Source: Paenibacillus sp. CC-CFT747 (GTDB lineage: Bacteria; Bacillota; Bacilli; Paenibacillales; NBRC-103111). From it: a stretch of 64,000 nucleotides of DNA. How positions within the stretch are numbered: the first letter of the stretch is position 1; each line of letters starts with the position of its first letter. The stretch lies in contig CP106741.1 of the NCBI GenBank assembly GCA_030323305.1, positions 5,207,501-5,271,500 on the forward strand, written 5' to 3'. The notes beneath the pieces are model-generated. The model did no database searches. It saw only the letters and a list, made by a program, of their open reading frames with translations, and was not told where the DNA came from. Shown here in pieces: positions 1 through 9,685 of the stretch. The position numbers and the translations under genes are program-made.

Positions 1-2942
1 CCCGTCCAGCGTATAGTAAATCCCCGCATCTATGGAATACGTCTCAAGTGTAACCGTCTGCGTCCCTGGATAGGTTCCCGAAGGAAGACTGGCCACCGGC
101 TCCAGCAAGGCATTTTCCACCTCGATCTCCATCAAGCGGGCTATGTTATCTTGGGGATTAACCGGCTTGCCTCCCCAGGACGGCTTCAGGATGGTAAGCC
201 GTAAGGCGGTGGTTCGGACCGAATCGAACACGATATCGTTGAATTCCCCGAGGAATCCGTCCTTCTCGTTATCCGTAACCGAGCCGGCTGTTCTCCACTC
301 CTCTCCATCAGCATACTCCACCGAATAATCACGCAGGTTCCATTTCTCCCCTGTTAAAGATCCGCTCCATACCTTGACACGGTTAATCGTCTGGGGAACC
401 GGCCACCTAAGCAGAAATTCGTGCCGGGCTTCCGTCCCCTGGGACAACCATCGGGTAGCCAGATTGCCATCCACGGCATTCTCCTTCGAATTACTGCCCG
501 TTGTCGAGTCCACCGTAATCTCCGCCAATTGCGCGATATTGGTGACGACAATGGGCCCGAAGGCCGGAGAAGGAGGCGAAGCCCCACCTTGGTTAACGGC
601 TTTTACCCTGTAATAGTAAGGAACTCCGCTGGCAGCTGTTGTATCCCGGAATGGCCGTTGGTTCTCGCTAAGGTGCGAACCTACAACCTCCCACGTTCCG
701 GATGGAGAAGAGGCTCTTTCGACATCGTACGTCTCCGCCCATTTGACCGGCTTCCAGGAAATGGAGGAAACCGATTGGAAGGGGAGGATGGCCGGTGAAG
801 CGGGGACGGGAGGAGCACTTGCCCCTACGGCCCCTTCCGAATTAGAGGGCTCGGAAACCCCTGCTGCATTCTCGGCCAGGACCCGGTAAAAGTATGGGAT
901 GCCGTTTACCGCGGTATCGTCCCGAAACGGCTGATAAGGAACATCGCTGTCCAATACTTGCGTGCCGACCGTTGTCCAGGGACCGGACTCGTTCTCCGCA
1001 CGCTCGATCCGGTAGGAATCCGCACCAGCCGACCCTCTCCAGGAAATCCCGAGAACCGATTCAATCGGAAGCAGAACCGGCGCATCCGGTCTCTCCGGCG
1101 CGGGAACAGGCCATCCCCGGATCTCGTAAGCCTTTTCCTGTATCCATTGCATTAGGATTCTCTCATCAAAGCTGTCCCCTGAAGGAAAGCCGGGCCAGCG
1201 GTAATCGCCTGCCTTGTTGTAGAAGCCCCCATCTTTGTTATGAGATTTCAAGGTCCATAGAAGAGCGCCTGGAATCCCGGAGGAGATAACCTTGTCCGTC
1301 AGATTCTTTAAGTTTTCCGTATTGGATTGGCCGAACTCCCCTACAATAAACGCCTTTTGGTCTCTGCTCTTGGCTCTGTCCGCCTCGGCACGAAGAGAGT
1401 AATCGGCCCCCCGCTCTCATAATAATGATTGGAAACGATATCGACGTTCGGGTCTACCAACGAAGCATCGGTGATGCCATAATGTCCGTCCATGACCAAA
1501 TGGTTAGGATCCAGGCTTTTGAGATAGGCGGCCATTTCCTGGGTCCATACGTCCGGCGAATACAGTTCGTTTCCTGTTTCCCAAGCGAGGATGGCCTTAT
1601 CATCCTTATATTTAACTCCCGTGTAAGTATTCGTCCGATTCACAACATAGTGGACCAAATGCTTGTAATCATCCTTCAGCTCTTGATCGGTGTAGAAGAC
1701 ATCCTGGGTTTTGCCACGTAGAGCCGCAAACTGCTTAATCCCTCCTACATGGTCCCACGTATCCAGGAAAGGAATGATCACCCGGATCTCATATTGATTG
1801 GCCAACTGAAGAACCTTATCCAAATCCCGGAAAAAATCTTCATCATAATCCCGAAGCCCGTTGATATGACTTTTCCGGTCCCCGTTCGCCGTGCCTCCTT
1901 TGACGGTAAAGGTATAGATGCGGGTAGCCGTCCCTCCCATCTGCCTCAAGGACTTAAAGACATCCTCTTGTTCCCAGGGATCGGCCCGGTGCCAGACAGG
2001 CGCAGGCAGATAAGTAAGGTTGGAGGCATTTACGGAAACAAACCGGAACTCTTTGCTGCCGTTCATTAACTTGTCTCCGCTCCGTGTAATGAAATGATCC
2101 ATTCCGGCAGACGGAGGAACGACAGAGGCATCAGGTGTACCGGATACGACAACCCCGCTCGAGACATTGCCGGAGTGATCCATGGCCTGCAAGCGGAACT
2201 CATAGGCTGTTCCATTCGTCAGTCCCGAGAAAAGGCGCGTTTGAACAGTTGCCGGAACGTATACCGACTCCGTGACCGCTCCGGTTCGAGTGATCCGGAT
2301 GCTCTCCAAATCTTCATCCGGCGGGTCTGTCCACGTCACCGTTAACTGTCCGTCAGCGGGGGTTACTACAGGATTAGTTACTTCCTGCGGGGCCGTGAGG
2401 TCGGCCAAAGGAATGGAATAAACCTCTATCTCAGCCAATCTTGCAATTTTGTCGTCGGCGGAGTAATACCCTCCCCAGCTGGGCTTCGTGATATGAAGCC
2501 TGAGCTTGGATACGGTCACAGGAGCAAAGACCAGATCATTGAATTGCCCTTGATTGTTATCTTTGTCGTTGTCGACCACTGCGGCGATTGTGACCCATGC
2601 GCTTCCATCCCAGTAATCCAGCGTATATTCGCGAATGTGCCAATTGGAAGCGCCGGTCCCTGTATTTCCGCTCCATACTTTAACCTGGTTGATGGATTTG
2701 GCCTTGTCCCACGTCATGATGAATTCATGTTCGTACGTCCCGCCGCCGGATACCCAGCGGGTGGTTCGGTTTCCATCCACCGCCATGGCGGCGGTATTGC
2801 TTCCCGTTACCGAATCGACTTGAAGCTGCGCAAGACCAGCGATATTCACGGATGACGCTTCCGCCGACAACTTGTAATCGCTTCCACAAATGACGCCGCT
2901 AATCAAGACCATTATGAGCAGCCACGCGTTCCATTTTCTCAA
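1..2942 (-). CDS. Secreted multidomain GH5-like glycanase (partial, one frameshift)
   Basis: Runs off the left edge; at least 981 codons are visible. A TTG start at 2942 gives a basic, hydrophobic signal peptide (RKWNAWLLIMVLISGVICG). Domain order: discoidin/F5-8 type C module, fibronectin III, a GH5-like TIM barrel with acid/base motif ETGNELY and nucleophile motif VGEFGQ, two more fibronectin III repeats, a second discoidin module, and the start of a chitobiase-C-terminal-like module (SIDAGIYYTLDG). The frame breaks at the C6 run 1407-1412; one extra base restores YYESGGADYSLRAEADRAK and keeps the frame open to base 1. The nucleophile lies beyond the break. The GH5 mannanase-like barrel suggests an extracellular endo-glycanase, perhaps on beta-mannan; the substrate is inferred. 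An upstream in-frame ATG at 3041 lies beyond the promoter and is unlikely. Confidence 0.85.
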
Positions 2943-3000
2943 AGCCCCATCATCCTTTCTCCTTTGAACCGGGTTTACGATGGTTATTCTAGTCGAGTTG

Positions 3001-3029
3001 ATTATAAAACTCCCTAGAGGGCTTGATAA
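3001..3029 (-). promoter_or_regulatory. Sigma-A-like promoter for the GH5-like gene
   Basis: Read on the minus strand, TTATCA (3024-3029) is followed after 17 bases by a consensus TATAAT (3001-3006). It lies about 60 bases upstream of the proposed TTG start at 2942. The -10 is perfect and the -35 matches TTGACA at four of six positions. Confidence 0.5.
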
Positions 3030-3082
3030 GGATACAACCATGACTTGGTTTGTTCGAGTCGTGACTTTTTAGGAAAGTTTGA

Positions 3083-3352
3083 ATGATGAAGCAAAACAAG
3101 TATGATGATGTTAATTTTTATTCGGCGTATGAAAAAATGCCGCATTCCGTAAAAGGTCCGGAAGGCGCAGGGGAATGGCATGTATTCCAATCTTTATTAC
3201 CAGATTTGCGAAATAAGAGTGTCCTGGATTTGGGTTGTAGTTATGGCTGGCATTGCCGATATGCTCGTGAGCAGCAAGCAAGTTCAGTGGCCGGAGTAGA
3301 CATTGCCTCACCCGGTAAGAACCATATGACACTACATTATGATCTAACCTAG
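3083..3352 (+). pseudogene. Class I SAM methyltransferase N-terminal fragment
   Basis: Eighty-nine residues that begin like a full class I methyltransferase: FYSAYEKMPHSVKGPEGAGEW, then motif I as VLDLGCSYGWHCRYA and the beta-2 acidic end GVDIA. Directly afterwards the sequence switches to an unrelated-looking tail (SPGKNHMTLHYDLT) and stops. Family members have about 240 residues, so the rest of the Rossmann fold is missing. No continuation is visible in another frame before the convergent hydrolase, which overlaps its last nine bases. This looks like a genuine deletion remnant, unlike the homopolymer shifts elsewhere. It may still be expressed, but catalysis is unlikely. Confidence 0.65.
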
Positions 3353-4137
3353 CCTTTCCTTTAAGAAGCTCAACACCAGCTCTTTGAACGCTTCGGGTTC
3401 CTCGGCACTTGGCGCATGACCGGAGTTCTCCATCTCCACAAAGAGGGAATCGGGTATGAGACTGGAGATCTCGAGTCCGTAGGCCGGGGGATTAAGTCCA
3501 TCGTATTTGCCGCTTATGATTAGGGTCGGTGCCTGGATAGAAGGCAGCAAGGGACGAAAATCGAACCCTTGAAAGGCTTTGTTCGCCGCTGCCGTTTCTT
3601 CCATAGTCATGACCGGTTCCGGACTCAGCAGTTGTTTTTGCAACTCCGGGCTCACTTTCTGTGCGAAACCGGAGGCAAACACCCGCTCTATAAAGAAAGC
3701 TCCCCTTTCCGGCTCGGTAAGGGACTTTAGCTCGTCCGCATGCCTTTCGCCAAATTCCTGAAGAGACGATTTCAAACCGTGGGCTTTCGTCACGACCAGA
3801 ATCAGCTTGCCTATCCCGCTTGGCTCCGCAAGGGCCAAGCCTTGGGCGATATACCCCCGCCTGAAACCCCAATCACGTGAGCCCTCTCGATGCCCTGCTC
3901 GTTCAGCAGCCCGAGGCCGTCTTGAATATGATCCTCCAATGTATAGCTGGCGGGCTTCTCCGATCTCCCGTGCCCCCTGCAGTCATAGGCAATGGTCCGG
4001 TAGGCGCGAGACAGCCATTGAATGGCATGGCTCATCTGGCCGGTATTTCCGCCGTTCCCGTGAATAAGCAGGATCGGCTCCCCTTCCCCTTTCCCTTCCA
4101 CATAGAGCTGGATTCCGTTAATCGTTTTCATGGTCAT
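3344..4137 (-). CDS. Alpha/beta hydrolase (one frameshift)
   Basis: About 264 residues once the shift is repaired. It has the fold's oxyanion motif LLIHGNGGNTG, the strand-4 segment YDCRGHGRSEKP, the nucleophile elbow GVSGGG, the Asp region ISGKYDGLNPP and the catalytic His in ENSGHAPSAEEP. The frame breaks at the C5 run 3854-3858, just after the nucleophile elbow; one extra base gives GVSGGGYIAQGLALAEPSG. No signal peptide is visible, so it is cytoplasmic. It is divergent from the MFS gene at 4226. The exact substrate (ester, lactone or peroxide) cannot be told from sequence. Confidence 0.8.
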
Positions 4138-4225
4138 AGCTTTCAGTCTCCTTATACAGGAATAAAATGTGCGAAAAAAGCCATTGCATTTTGGCGCAAA
4201 AGGAGTATGCTGGGGTCAAAACCCC

Positions 4226-5439
4226 ATGGGAGAGTTGATCTTGAGCGTCTCGAAGGAAATCAAACGGCTGCTGGTGATGAATGCCTCGTCCAATATTATT
4301 TTCAACTATGTCGGCATTTTCGTAAATCTGTATATTTGGGAGTCGGGCAAGAGCATCCGGGACGTGACCTGGTTCAACTTCATCCTTTTTGCGGCCTGGA
4401 CCGTCACCTTTATCGCAGGGGCCCGGCTCATGACCCGGTTCTCTAACCGGCTGCTCGTTCGGGCGGTGGCCTTGAGCGGAGCGGCTACCTTCCTCCTGCT
4501 TACCTTTCTTCATCTGGATAACCGGTTGCTCTGGATCACGATCATTGCTATACCGGTCGGAACGATGTGGGGGATATACGCGGCCGCGCAGAACATTACC
4601 CTCAGCCTGTTCGGCAAGGGGAAGGATTTTGCCGGCTATTTCTCTGCCTCCACCATTATCGGTCAAACGATTTCCGTCCTGAATCCCATTGTCTTTGCCC
4701 TGGTGATTAAATGGATCGGGTACACGGGCTCTTTCGTGCTTATGTTCGTTTTCGTCACGATCCTGCTGGTGGTCTCGTTTCTCATTCCCCCGATCTCCCT
4801 GTCGAGTGAGAGAATGCCGTTGTTCCAGCACGTCTCGTTCTCCCGGGTCTTCACCACCGCTTCCTTGAGGTGGATGGTTCCCTCCTGCCTGGCGGCCGGG
4901 ATCTTCCTGCAGTTTCAAGGCCTGTTCGCCCTGCTGTTTACCTTCTCGGTTTCGAAGGATAAGCTGATCATCGCGCTCTTGAACGTCCTGTACACGGGGT
5001 CGGCGATAACCGCGATGATCCTCTACCGTAAATTCGCCCTTCGGGATAACGTCTGGCTTACCGGGGGATGGTTTGTGTGTCCGCCGGTTTTCTGGTCACG
5101 ATGATCCCTTACGCGCCGCTGCTTATTGTGTCCAACCTTCTCACGACAATGGGAATGTTTTACTTCTCCACGATATGGAACACCCGGCAGTTTGCCATCA
5201 TCAGCGTGTCTACCCCGGTGGAGCAAGCCCGTATCTTTATTTGGCGGGAATGCTTCCTGAATGTCTCCCGGATGGTCCTTCTTCTTCTGGTGCTGGGGCT
5301 TCAGGTGAAGGATTTCCAGGGGGCCGGCTTCTTCCTGCTACTATTCCTCGCTCTATTCTGCGCGGCAACCATCCCCTATTTCTCAAAAATGGGAACGGAC
5401 TCCTTCGAGAAAGAAAAAGGAGAGACCGTTCCCGTCTAG
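4226..5439 (+). CDS. MFS-type membrane transporter (one frameshift)
   Basis: About 404 residues after repair, with a dozen hydrophobic segments and the MFS look of the YxiO/YqgE-like, poorly characterised branch (NASSNIIFNYVGIFVNLYIWE near the N-terminus, loops with short basic stretches such as RFSNR). The frame breaks at the G5 run 5063-5067; one more G joins NVWLTGG to MVCVSAGFLV. The start at 4226 is uncertain: AGGAG at 4201-4205 is rather far upstream, and a small hairpin (GGGG-tcaaaa-CCCC, 4212-4225) lies between them. The ATG at 4169 has no good ribosome binding site. Substrate unknown; it is divergent from the hydrolase at 4137. Confidence 0.75.
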
Positions 5440-5474
5440 GGCTTAGCCTATTCTATTGAAGAGGACCGGAGCGG

Positions 5475-6469
5475 CTACTCCAGCCGGAAGGTGGAAACCG
5501 CCTTCCGGGCCTCTCCAAACATCCTCCGGTATTCCTCGGCTTCCGCCCCTTGGTACGGATTGTCGAAGTCCAGAGGATCCAGATAATAATATACCCTCCC
5601 GTTACGTTCTCCCAGCTTATGAAATAGGCCATATTCATCCTGCTTCCATTCCTTGGCGGGAACGGAATAGATGACGAGGATCGGGGCCTTCAGCCCTGTT
5701 TTGGATTGGTAGACCAGCTCGGTCTTGGTTTCTTCTTCTACGGCAAGAAATCGGGTGTACCAGGATTTTGGCAAGGTCAAGGTATAGGCCCAATACTGGT
5801 TCTCGTAGGTCACATGATCGAAGGGAAACTCCTCGCTCGTATCCCTTCCCCTGCCGGATTCCCCGGAACCTGGGCTACATACCAATGCTCCTCTTGCTGC
5901 TTAACCCGGATGGCTGCCTGCTGCTCGCTTTCCTTCTTGGTGGAATCGGCATAGACGAACGTGATCGTATAGTTCACCGTTCCGTCGGCATTTTCTGTAC
6001 CCTTGCTTACGGTATAACGGTCCACCCATGGCGAGGAGGTGCCGGTCACCCAGAAGGAGGCTTCCAGCTTCTCCTTCTCTTGAGCCCGCAGTTCATCCGT
6101 CATCAGGGCATATTGCAGAGCCCCGTTGCGCTTCTTGACCGCTTCGGCCCACTGCTTGGCGGCTTCTTCCGCCGATTCGGCCGCGACAGCCGATTCCAGC
6201 AAGGAAATCTGCTGCTGGAGGAGTTTATCGTCCGGACGGTCGATATGTACGGTTCGGGTCTCGTTGTCCCACGTTACCTTTGCCCCCAGCGCTTCCGCCA
6301 ACGGACGGGCGGCGGCCATCGTGACTCCTTCTCTAAGCTCCGCCCGGCCTTCCACCCCAAGCAGGCTGCCGTTGACGACAACCTTCAATGCTCCATCCGC
6401 CAAGGCCGTAGCTCCTACTACACTGGAAAGCAGGACGGAACCTGCTATTACATATTTCTTCATCGTCAT
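5475..6469 (-). CDS. Exported protein with copper-amine-oxidase-like stalk domain (one frameshift)
   Basis: About 331 residues after repair. A signal peptide (KKYVIAGSVLLSSVVGATALA) precedes a stalk domain with the typical GVTMAAARPLAEALGAKVTWD and TVHIDRP segments. A helical linker (residues about 75-105) follows, then an NTF2-like region (WVTGTSSPWVDRYTV, VNYTITFVYAD) and a C-terminal beta-rich part (YWAYTLTLPKSWYTRF). The frame breaks between 5843 and 5851, in CCC or CCCC. Such proteins are common, poorly understood cell-surface proteins of Paenibacillus. The gene lies between the convergent MFS gene and the divergent AraC gene at 6630. Confidence 0.75.
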
Positions 6470-6580
6470 CCCCCTGGATAGATTTGGTCTTTCCCCGTTA
6501 TAGACGGGAAATCCCCTAAAAAGGTTACACTTAATGGCAACTTTCCCGAAAAAACATGACCGGAACTCTCCCTTTGCCGA

Positions 6581-6592
6581 TTGTCATTTTGT
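6581..6592 (+). promoter_or_regulatory. Candidate AraC-regulator site, copy 1
   Basis: The 12-mer TTGTCATTTTGT occurs here, 38 bases before the AraC-type gene start at 6630, and again exactly at 8845-8856 upstream of the convergent oxidoreductase gene. An exact 12-base repeat at both gene starts of a regulator/enzyme pair suggests a shared operator; it is untested. Confidence 0.35.
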
Positions 6593-6629
6593 CGGACAAG
6601 CCGTAAACTGAAGGCAACAGGAGGGGACC

Positions 6630-7505
6630 ATGGGAAGACTAAACGAATACCCAAGTGAATATGCCGAATTTCTGTTCCATACGCCTAATGAAGAACAGCA
6701 ATCGCTTGGCTTGTGGCCCGTGCAGGCCGGACGCAACATGGCCAAGCCGCATTACCTGTCCGGTCCGCGCCAGATCCGGTATTACAATGTACATCTGATT
6801 CTGGACGGTAAGGCGGCTTTTCGCAGCGGGAATAGAGGAGCCACCCTCGGCAAAGGAAGCCTGTTCGTCTTATTCCCTGGAACGACCTTTCAATATTCGG
6901 CCGTTCCGGGCGAACGCAAGCTTCGCATGACGTGGATCGGCTTCAACGGACCTGCTGCCGGGCCTCTGTTAAAGCAGGCGGGTCTTGAAGAATCCCGGCC
7001 TTTCTGGTCGGATGTTCCTGTGAGCGGGCTTCCCGCCAAGTTCCGCGAGCTGCTTCACGAATACCGCCAGCTCGGCATAGGCGGCACCTCCCTGCAACTC
7101 ATCAGCCACCTATACGGACTCTTCTCCCAGCTGGCGGCTGCAGGTCAAAAAGACATGGAAAAGCAGGCCCAGCCTGCTTGGCTGCACCAATGCCTTTCCT
7201 ACATGAACTCTCATTATGCCAAAGGATTGACCGTGCAGGATGCCGCGTCATTCGCGGGTCTTCACCGCACCCATTTCTCGGCGGTTTTTTCGGAGAAGAT
7301 GGGGCAGTCACCTCTACAGTATTTGCAGAGGCTCAGAATGCAGCATGCCTCCCACCTGCTCGAAGAAACGGATTGGACGGTCACGGACATCGCCCTTTCG
7401 CTCGGCTATCCCGACCTCTATTCCTTCACCCGCGCGTTCCGCAACTACTACGGGCTTCCTCCCACAGAGTTCCGCGCCGACAGGCTAACGGACGGGTACG
7501 TTTAA
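6630..7505 (+). CDS. AraC-family transcriptional regulator
   Basis: 291 residues, intact. The ribosome binding site AGGAGGGGACC sits correctly before the ATG. The N-terminal half is a cupin-like sensing domain (FVLFPGTTFQYSAVP). The C-terminal 100 residues hold two helix-turn-helix motifs: VQDAASFAGLHRTHFSAVFS and the AraC signature ending in VTDIALSLGYPDLYSFTRAF. Its 3' end overlaps by 21 bases the end of the convergent Gfo/Idh/MocA gene, and the same 12-mer lies upstream of both, so the oxidoreductase is the likely target. The ligand is probably a sugar or sugar acid (inference). Confidence 0.9.
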   Translation: MGRLNEYPSEYAEFLFHTPNEEQQSLGLWPVQAGRNMAKPHYLSGPRQIRYYNVHLILDGKAAFRSGNRGATLGKGSLFVLFPGTTFQYSAVPGERKLRMTWIGFNGPAAGPLLKQAGLEESRPFWSDVPVSGLPAKFRELLHEYRQLGIGGTSLQLISHLYGLFSQLAAAGQKDMEKQAQPAWLHQCLSYMNSHYAKGLTVQDAASFAGLHRTHFSAVFSEKMGQSPLQYLQRLRMQHASHLLEETDWTVTDIALSLGYPDLYSFTRAFRNYYGLPPTEFRADRLTDGYV

Positions 7506-8747
7506 TTCACCGGCAAAAGCTGCAAGATCCACGACCCGCCCTCCGTTAACCCTGGAATGCTCCGCGGCGAACGCCATCATGTGGCTGCGGACGGAAGCCG
7601 AGGCCGACGTTAATGACTCTTGTCCGTCGTAACCCCGGACTTCCTTGACGAAGCTGTCCACCACTCCTTCGTCTCCGCCGCCATGGCCGCTCGTGGAGGC
7701 GGGGATCGTAATCTCCATCTTCTCTCCGCTGAGGAAATCCCACCAGATGATTTTGTCCTCTTCCCCTCTAAGCTCTCCGCGGGTTCCCATAATTTGAATG
7801 CGGCGCTCCGAGTTCATCGTAAAAGCGCACATGCTGAACATGGCCGTCGCTCCGTTGGCAAACTCCATATTTACCACCTGATGATCCACGACGTCATTGT
7901 CGCTCTTGTAGACGCATCGTCCGTAATTCGTATCGCGAAGGCCTTGAATGATTTGCGCTTCGGTAAGCTCGGGGGCAAAATGGCGCGCCCAATGCCGGTA
8001 GGTGTCACTTAGATAAAAGCGCGGGGCGGCGTAGGAGCATTCGGCCTGCACCCGGCAGTCCAGGCAGCGGTCGGCGGCACCTTCCGGCGCCTGATCCGGA
8101 CGGAAATGCTTAAGGGAACCGAAGGAGCTGACGCGCTCGCAGGGCTGGTCCACCAGCCAGGACAGCACATCCATGTCGTGACAGGATTTGGCCAGGATCA
8201 TCGGACTCGATACCGCCGAATGGCTCCAGTTTCCGCGGACAAAGCTGTGGGCCATATGCCAGTAGCCCACGTTCTCGTTAAGCTGAACCGACACGACTTC
8301 CCCGATCTTTCCTTCGGCAATGATGGCTTTCAGCTTGCTCCAGAAGGGAGTATACCGCAGCACGTGACAAATGGTAAGCAGCCGGTCGTTCTCCTTCGCC
8401 GCCCTTTCCATCTCCAGGCACTCGGCCGGATCGGGAGACATCGGCTTCTCGAGCAGCACATGGTATTTCTGCTTCAGCGCCCGCAGGGTAGGCTCATAGT
8501 GCTGACGGTCCTGTGTGGTAATCATGGCGATATCCGCCAGTTGCGGATTAGCCAAAAGCTCCTCCCACGTCTCATAACGGTTCTCGGCGGGAATGCCGTG
8601 GGTTTCGGCAAACGCTTCCCGGCGTTCCCGGTTAGGTTCGGCAACAGCGACAAATTTCAGCTCATACGGGTACTTCAAGGCATAAGGGGCGTAGCATCCG
8701 GCCCCTCTAGCTCCGGCTCCGATCAAGATGGCGGTCAACGGACTCAT
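7485..8747 (-). CDS. Gfo/Idh/MocA-family NAD(P)-dependent oxidoreductase
   Basis: 420 residues, intact. The N-terminal Rossmann fold starts with AILIGAGARGAGCYAPYA, and the family's EKPMSPDPAECLEME motif (EKP, dinucleotide binding) lies near residue 100. The C-terminal part carries a CxxC-like pair (CLDCRVQAEC, residues about 235-245) and DTNYGRCVYKSDNDVVDHQ, typical of the long subgroup acting on sugar or inositol derivatives. Reaction: reversible oxidation of a cyclitol, sugar or sugar acid; substrate not predictable. It is convergent with the AraC gene at 6630 and probably controlled by it. Confidence 0.85.
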   Translation of the reverse strand: MSPLTAILIGAGARGAGCYAPYALKYPYELKFVAVAEPNRERREAFAETHGIPAENRYETWEELLANPQLADIAMITTQDRQHYEPTLRALKQKYHVLLEKPMSPDPAECLEMERAAKENDRLLTICHVLRYTPFWSKLKAIIAEGKIGEVVSVQLNENVGYWHMAHSFVRGNWSHSAVSSPMILAKSCHDMDVLSWLVDQPCERVSSFGSLKHFRPDQAPEGAADRCLDCRVQAECSYAAPRFYLSDTYRHWARHFAPELTEAQIIQGLRDTNYGRCVYKSDNDVVDHQVVNMEFANGATAMFSMCAFTMNSERRIQIMGTRGELRGEEDKIIWWDFLSGEKMEITIPASTSGHGGGDEGVVDSFVKEVRGYDGQESLTSASASVRSHMMAFAAEHSRVNGGRVVDLAAFAGELNVPVR

Positions 8748-8844
8748 GATCTCTTCTCTCCCTTTCTCTCATTGGCAGCTTGCCTGCATTCCCTTTATAG
8801 TAAGGCAGCCCGGGAAAGGGTGAAATATCATTATGTCTTCCCGC

Positions 8845-8856
8845 TTGTCATTTTGT
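8845..8856 (+). promoter_or_regulatory. Candidate AraC-regulator site, copy 2
   Basis: Second exact copy of TTGTCATTTTGT, about 100 bases upstream of the oxidoreductase start at 8747 and in inverted orientation relative to that gene. It is followed by AGGGTGAGGG, whereas copy 1 is followed by CGGACAAGCC, so only the core is conserved. Confidence 0.35.
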
Positions 8857-8962
8857 AGGGTGAGGGATGAAGCTTATCCATTAGAAACTTTTTTGTTCTA
8901 AGGGGGTATAACGTTAGAAGACTTTTCCAATCCCTTACATAAATAGAAGGAGTTGATTCTAA

Positions 8963-9685
8963 ATGAAGAAGCTTATGATAGGATTTGCATGCGGAGTCCT
9001 CGTCTCACTGGCCACTACCGCCGTGGCTTCCTCTTCCCTGGTGACCACCCTGTTCCCTCTCCACTTTACCTTCAACGGACAAAGCAAAGAGCCCGACACA
9101 GACAGCGCCATTCTAAATTACAACGGACATGCCTATGTTCCCGTACGCTTTATCGCCGAGAACATGGGCGGGCTGGTGGGCTATCATCATGAATCCCAAA
9201 CGGTCTCGATCCGGTACCCGGACCCGCGGTCCGTCTCCTCCGAGCTAAGCTCCATCCAGACTGAAGGTTCCTTCCAGCTAGCTCTCTACTCCGCCAAAAA
9301 GGCATATTCTGCAGGAGAGCCGTTAACCATCTGGAGTACGCTAGAGAATGTAGGACAAACGGCCGTTTCGCTTGCGCATTCCACGCCGATCCTTCAATAC
9401 TCCATCAAGGACCGTTCCGGAACCGTTCGGAACGAAGCGTCCTTTGACGCAGGAGGCTCCGTTCTGGAGAAAGGCGCCCAATACCTACAGAGCCTAACGC
9501 CGTCCAGCATCCGGTATTTTAACTTTCAGCGCAGCGGGAGCCGTGACTTCGAGGCCTTCCTCCAGACCCCGAATTCTGACATTTTGGAGCCGGGAATCTA
9601 CACGGTAGGGGTGCAGGCGGTCATCCGTCCGCAGAATCAGGAAGAAATCCGGCTTTACCGGGAGATGGACATCGAGATCAAATAG
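8963..9685 (+). CDS. Exported stalk-domain protein with BsuPI-like C-terminal domain
   Basis: 240 residues, intact. AGAAGGAG precedes the ATG at 8963. A signal peptide (KKLMIGFACGVLVSLATTAVA) is followed by a single copper-amine-oxidase-like stalk repeat (LNYNGHAYVPVRFIAENMGG) and then, from about residue 100, a beta-sandwich resembling the intracellular proteinase inhibitor BsuPI (FQLALYSAKKAYSAGEPLTI, LEPGIYTVGVQAVI). Probably an extracytoplasmic protein; no enzymatic motif. The upstream region has an imperfect dyad (TTAGAAAC...GTTCTAA, 8881-8901). It overlaps the convergent transporter gene end by eight bases. Confidence 0.8.
   Translation: MKKLMIGFACGVLVSLATTAVASSSLVTTLFPLHFTFNGQSKEPDTDSAILNYNGHAYVPVRFIAENMGGLVGYHHESQTVSIRYPDPRSVSSELSSIQTEGSFQLALYSAKKAYSAGEPLTIWSTLENVGQTAVSLAHSTPILQYSIKDRSGTVRNEASFDAGGSVLEKGAQYLQSLTPSSIRYFNFQRSGSRDFEAFLQTPNSDILEPGIYTVGVQAVIRPQNQEEIRLYREMDIEIK

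Noticed and set aside
4118..4918. 266-codon minus-strand frame opposite the MFS gene
   Set aside because: Low-complexity, highly charged product, antisense to a clear membrane-protein gene. Shadow frame.
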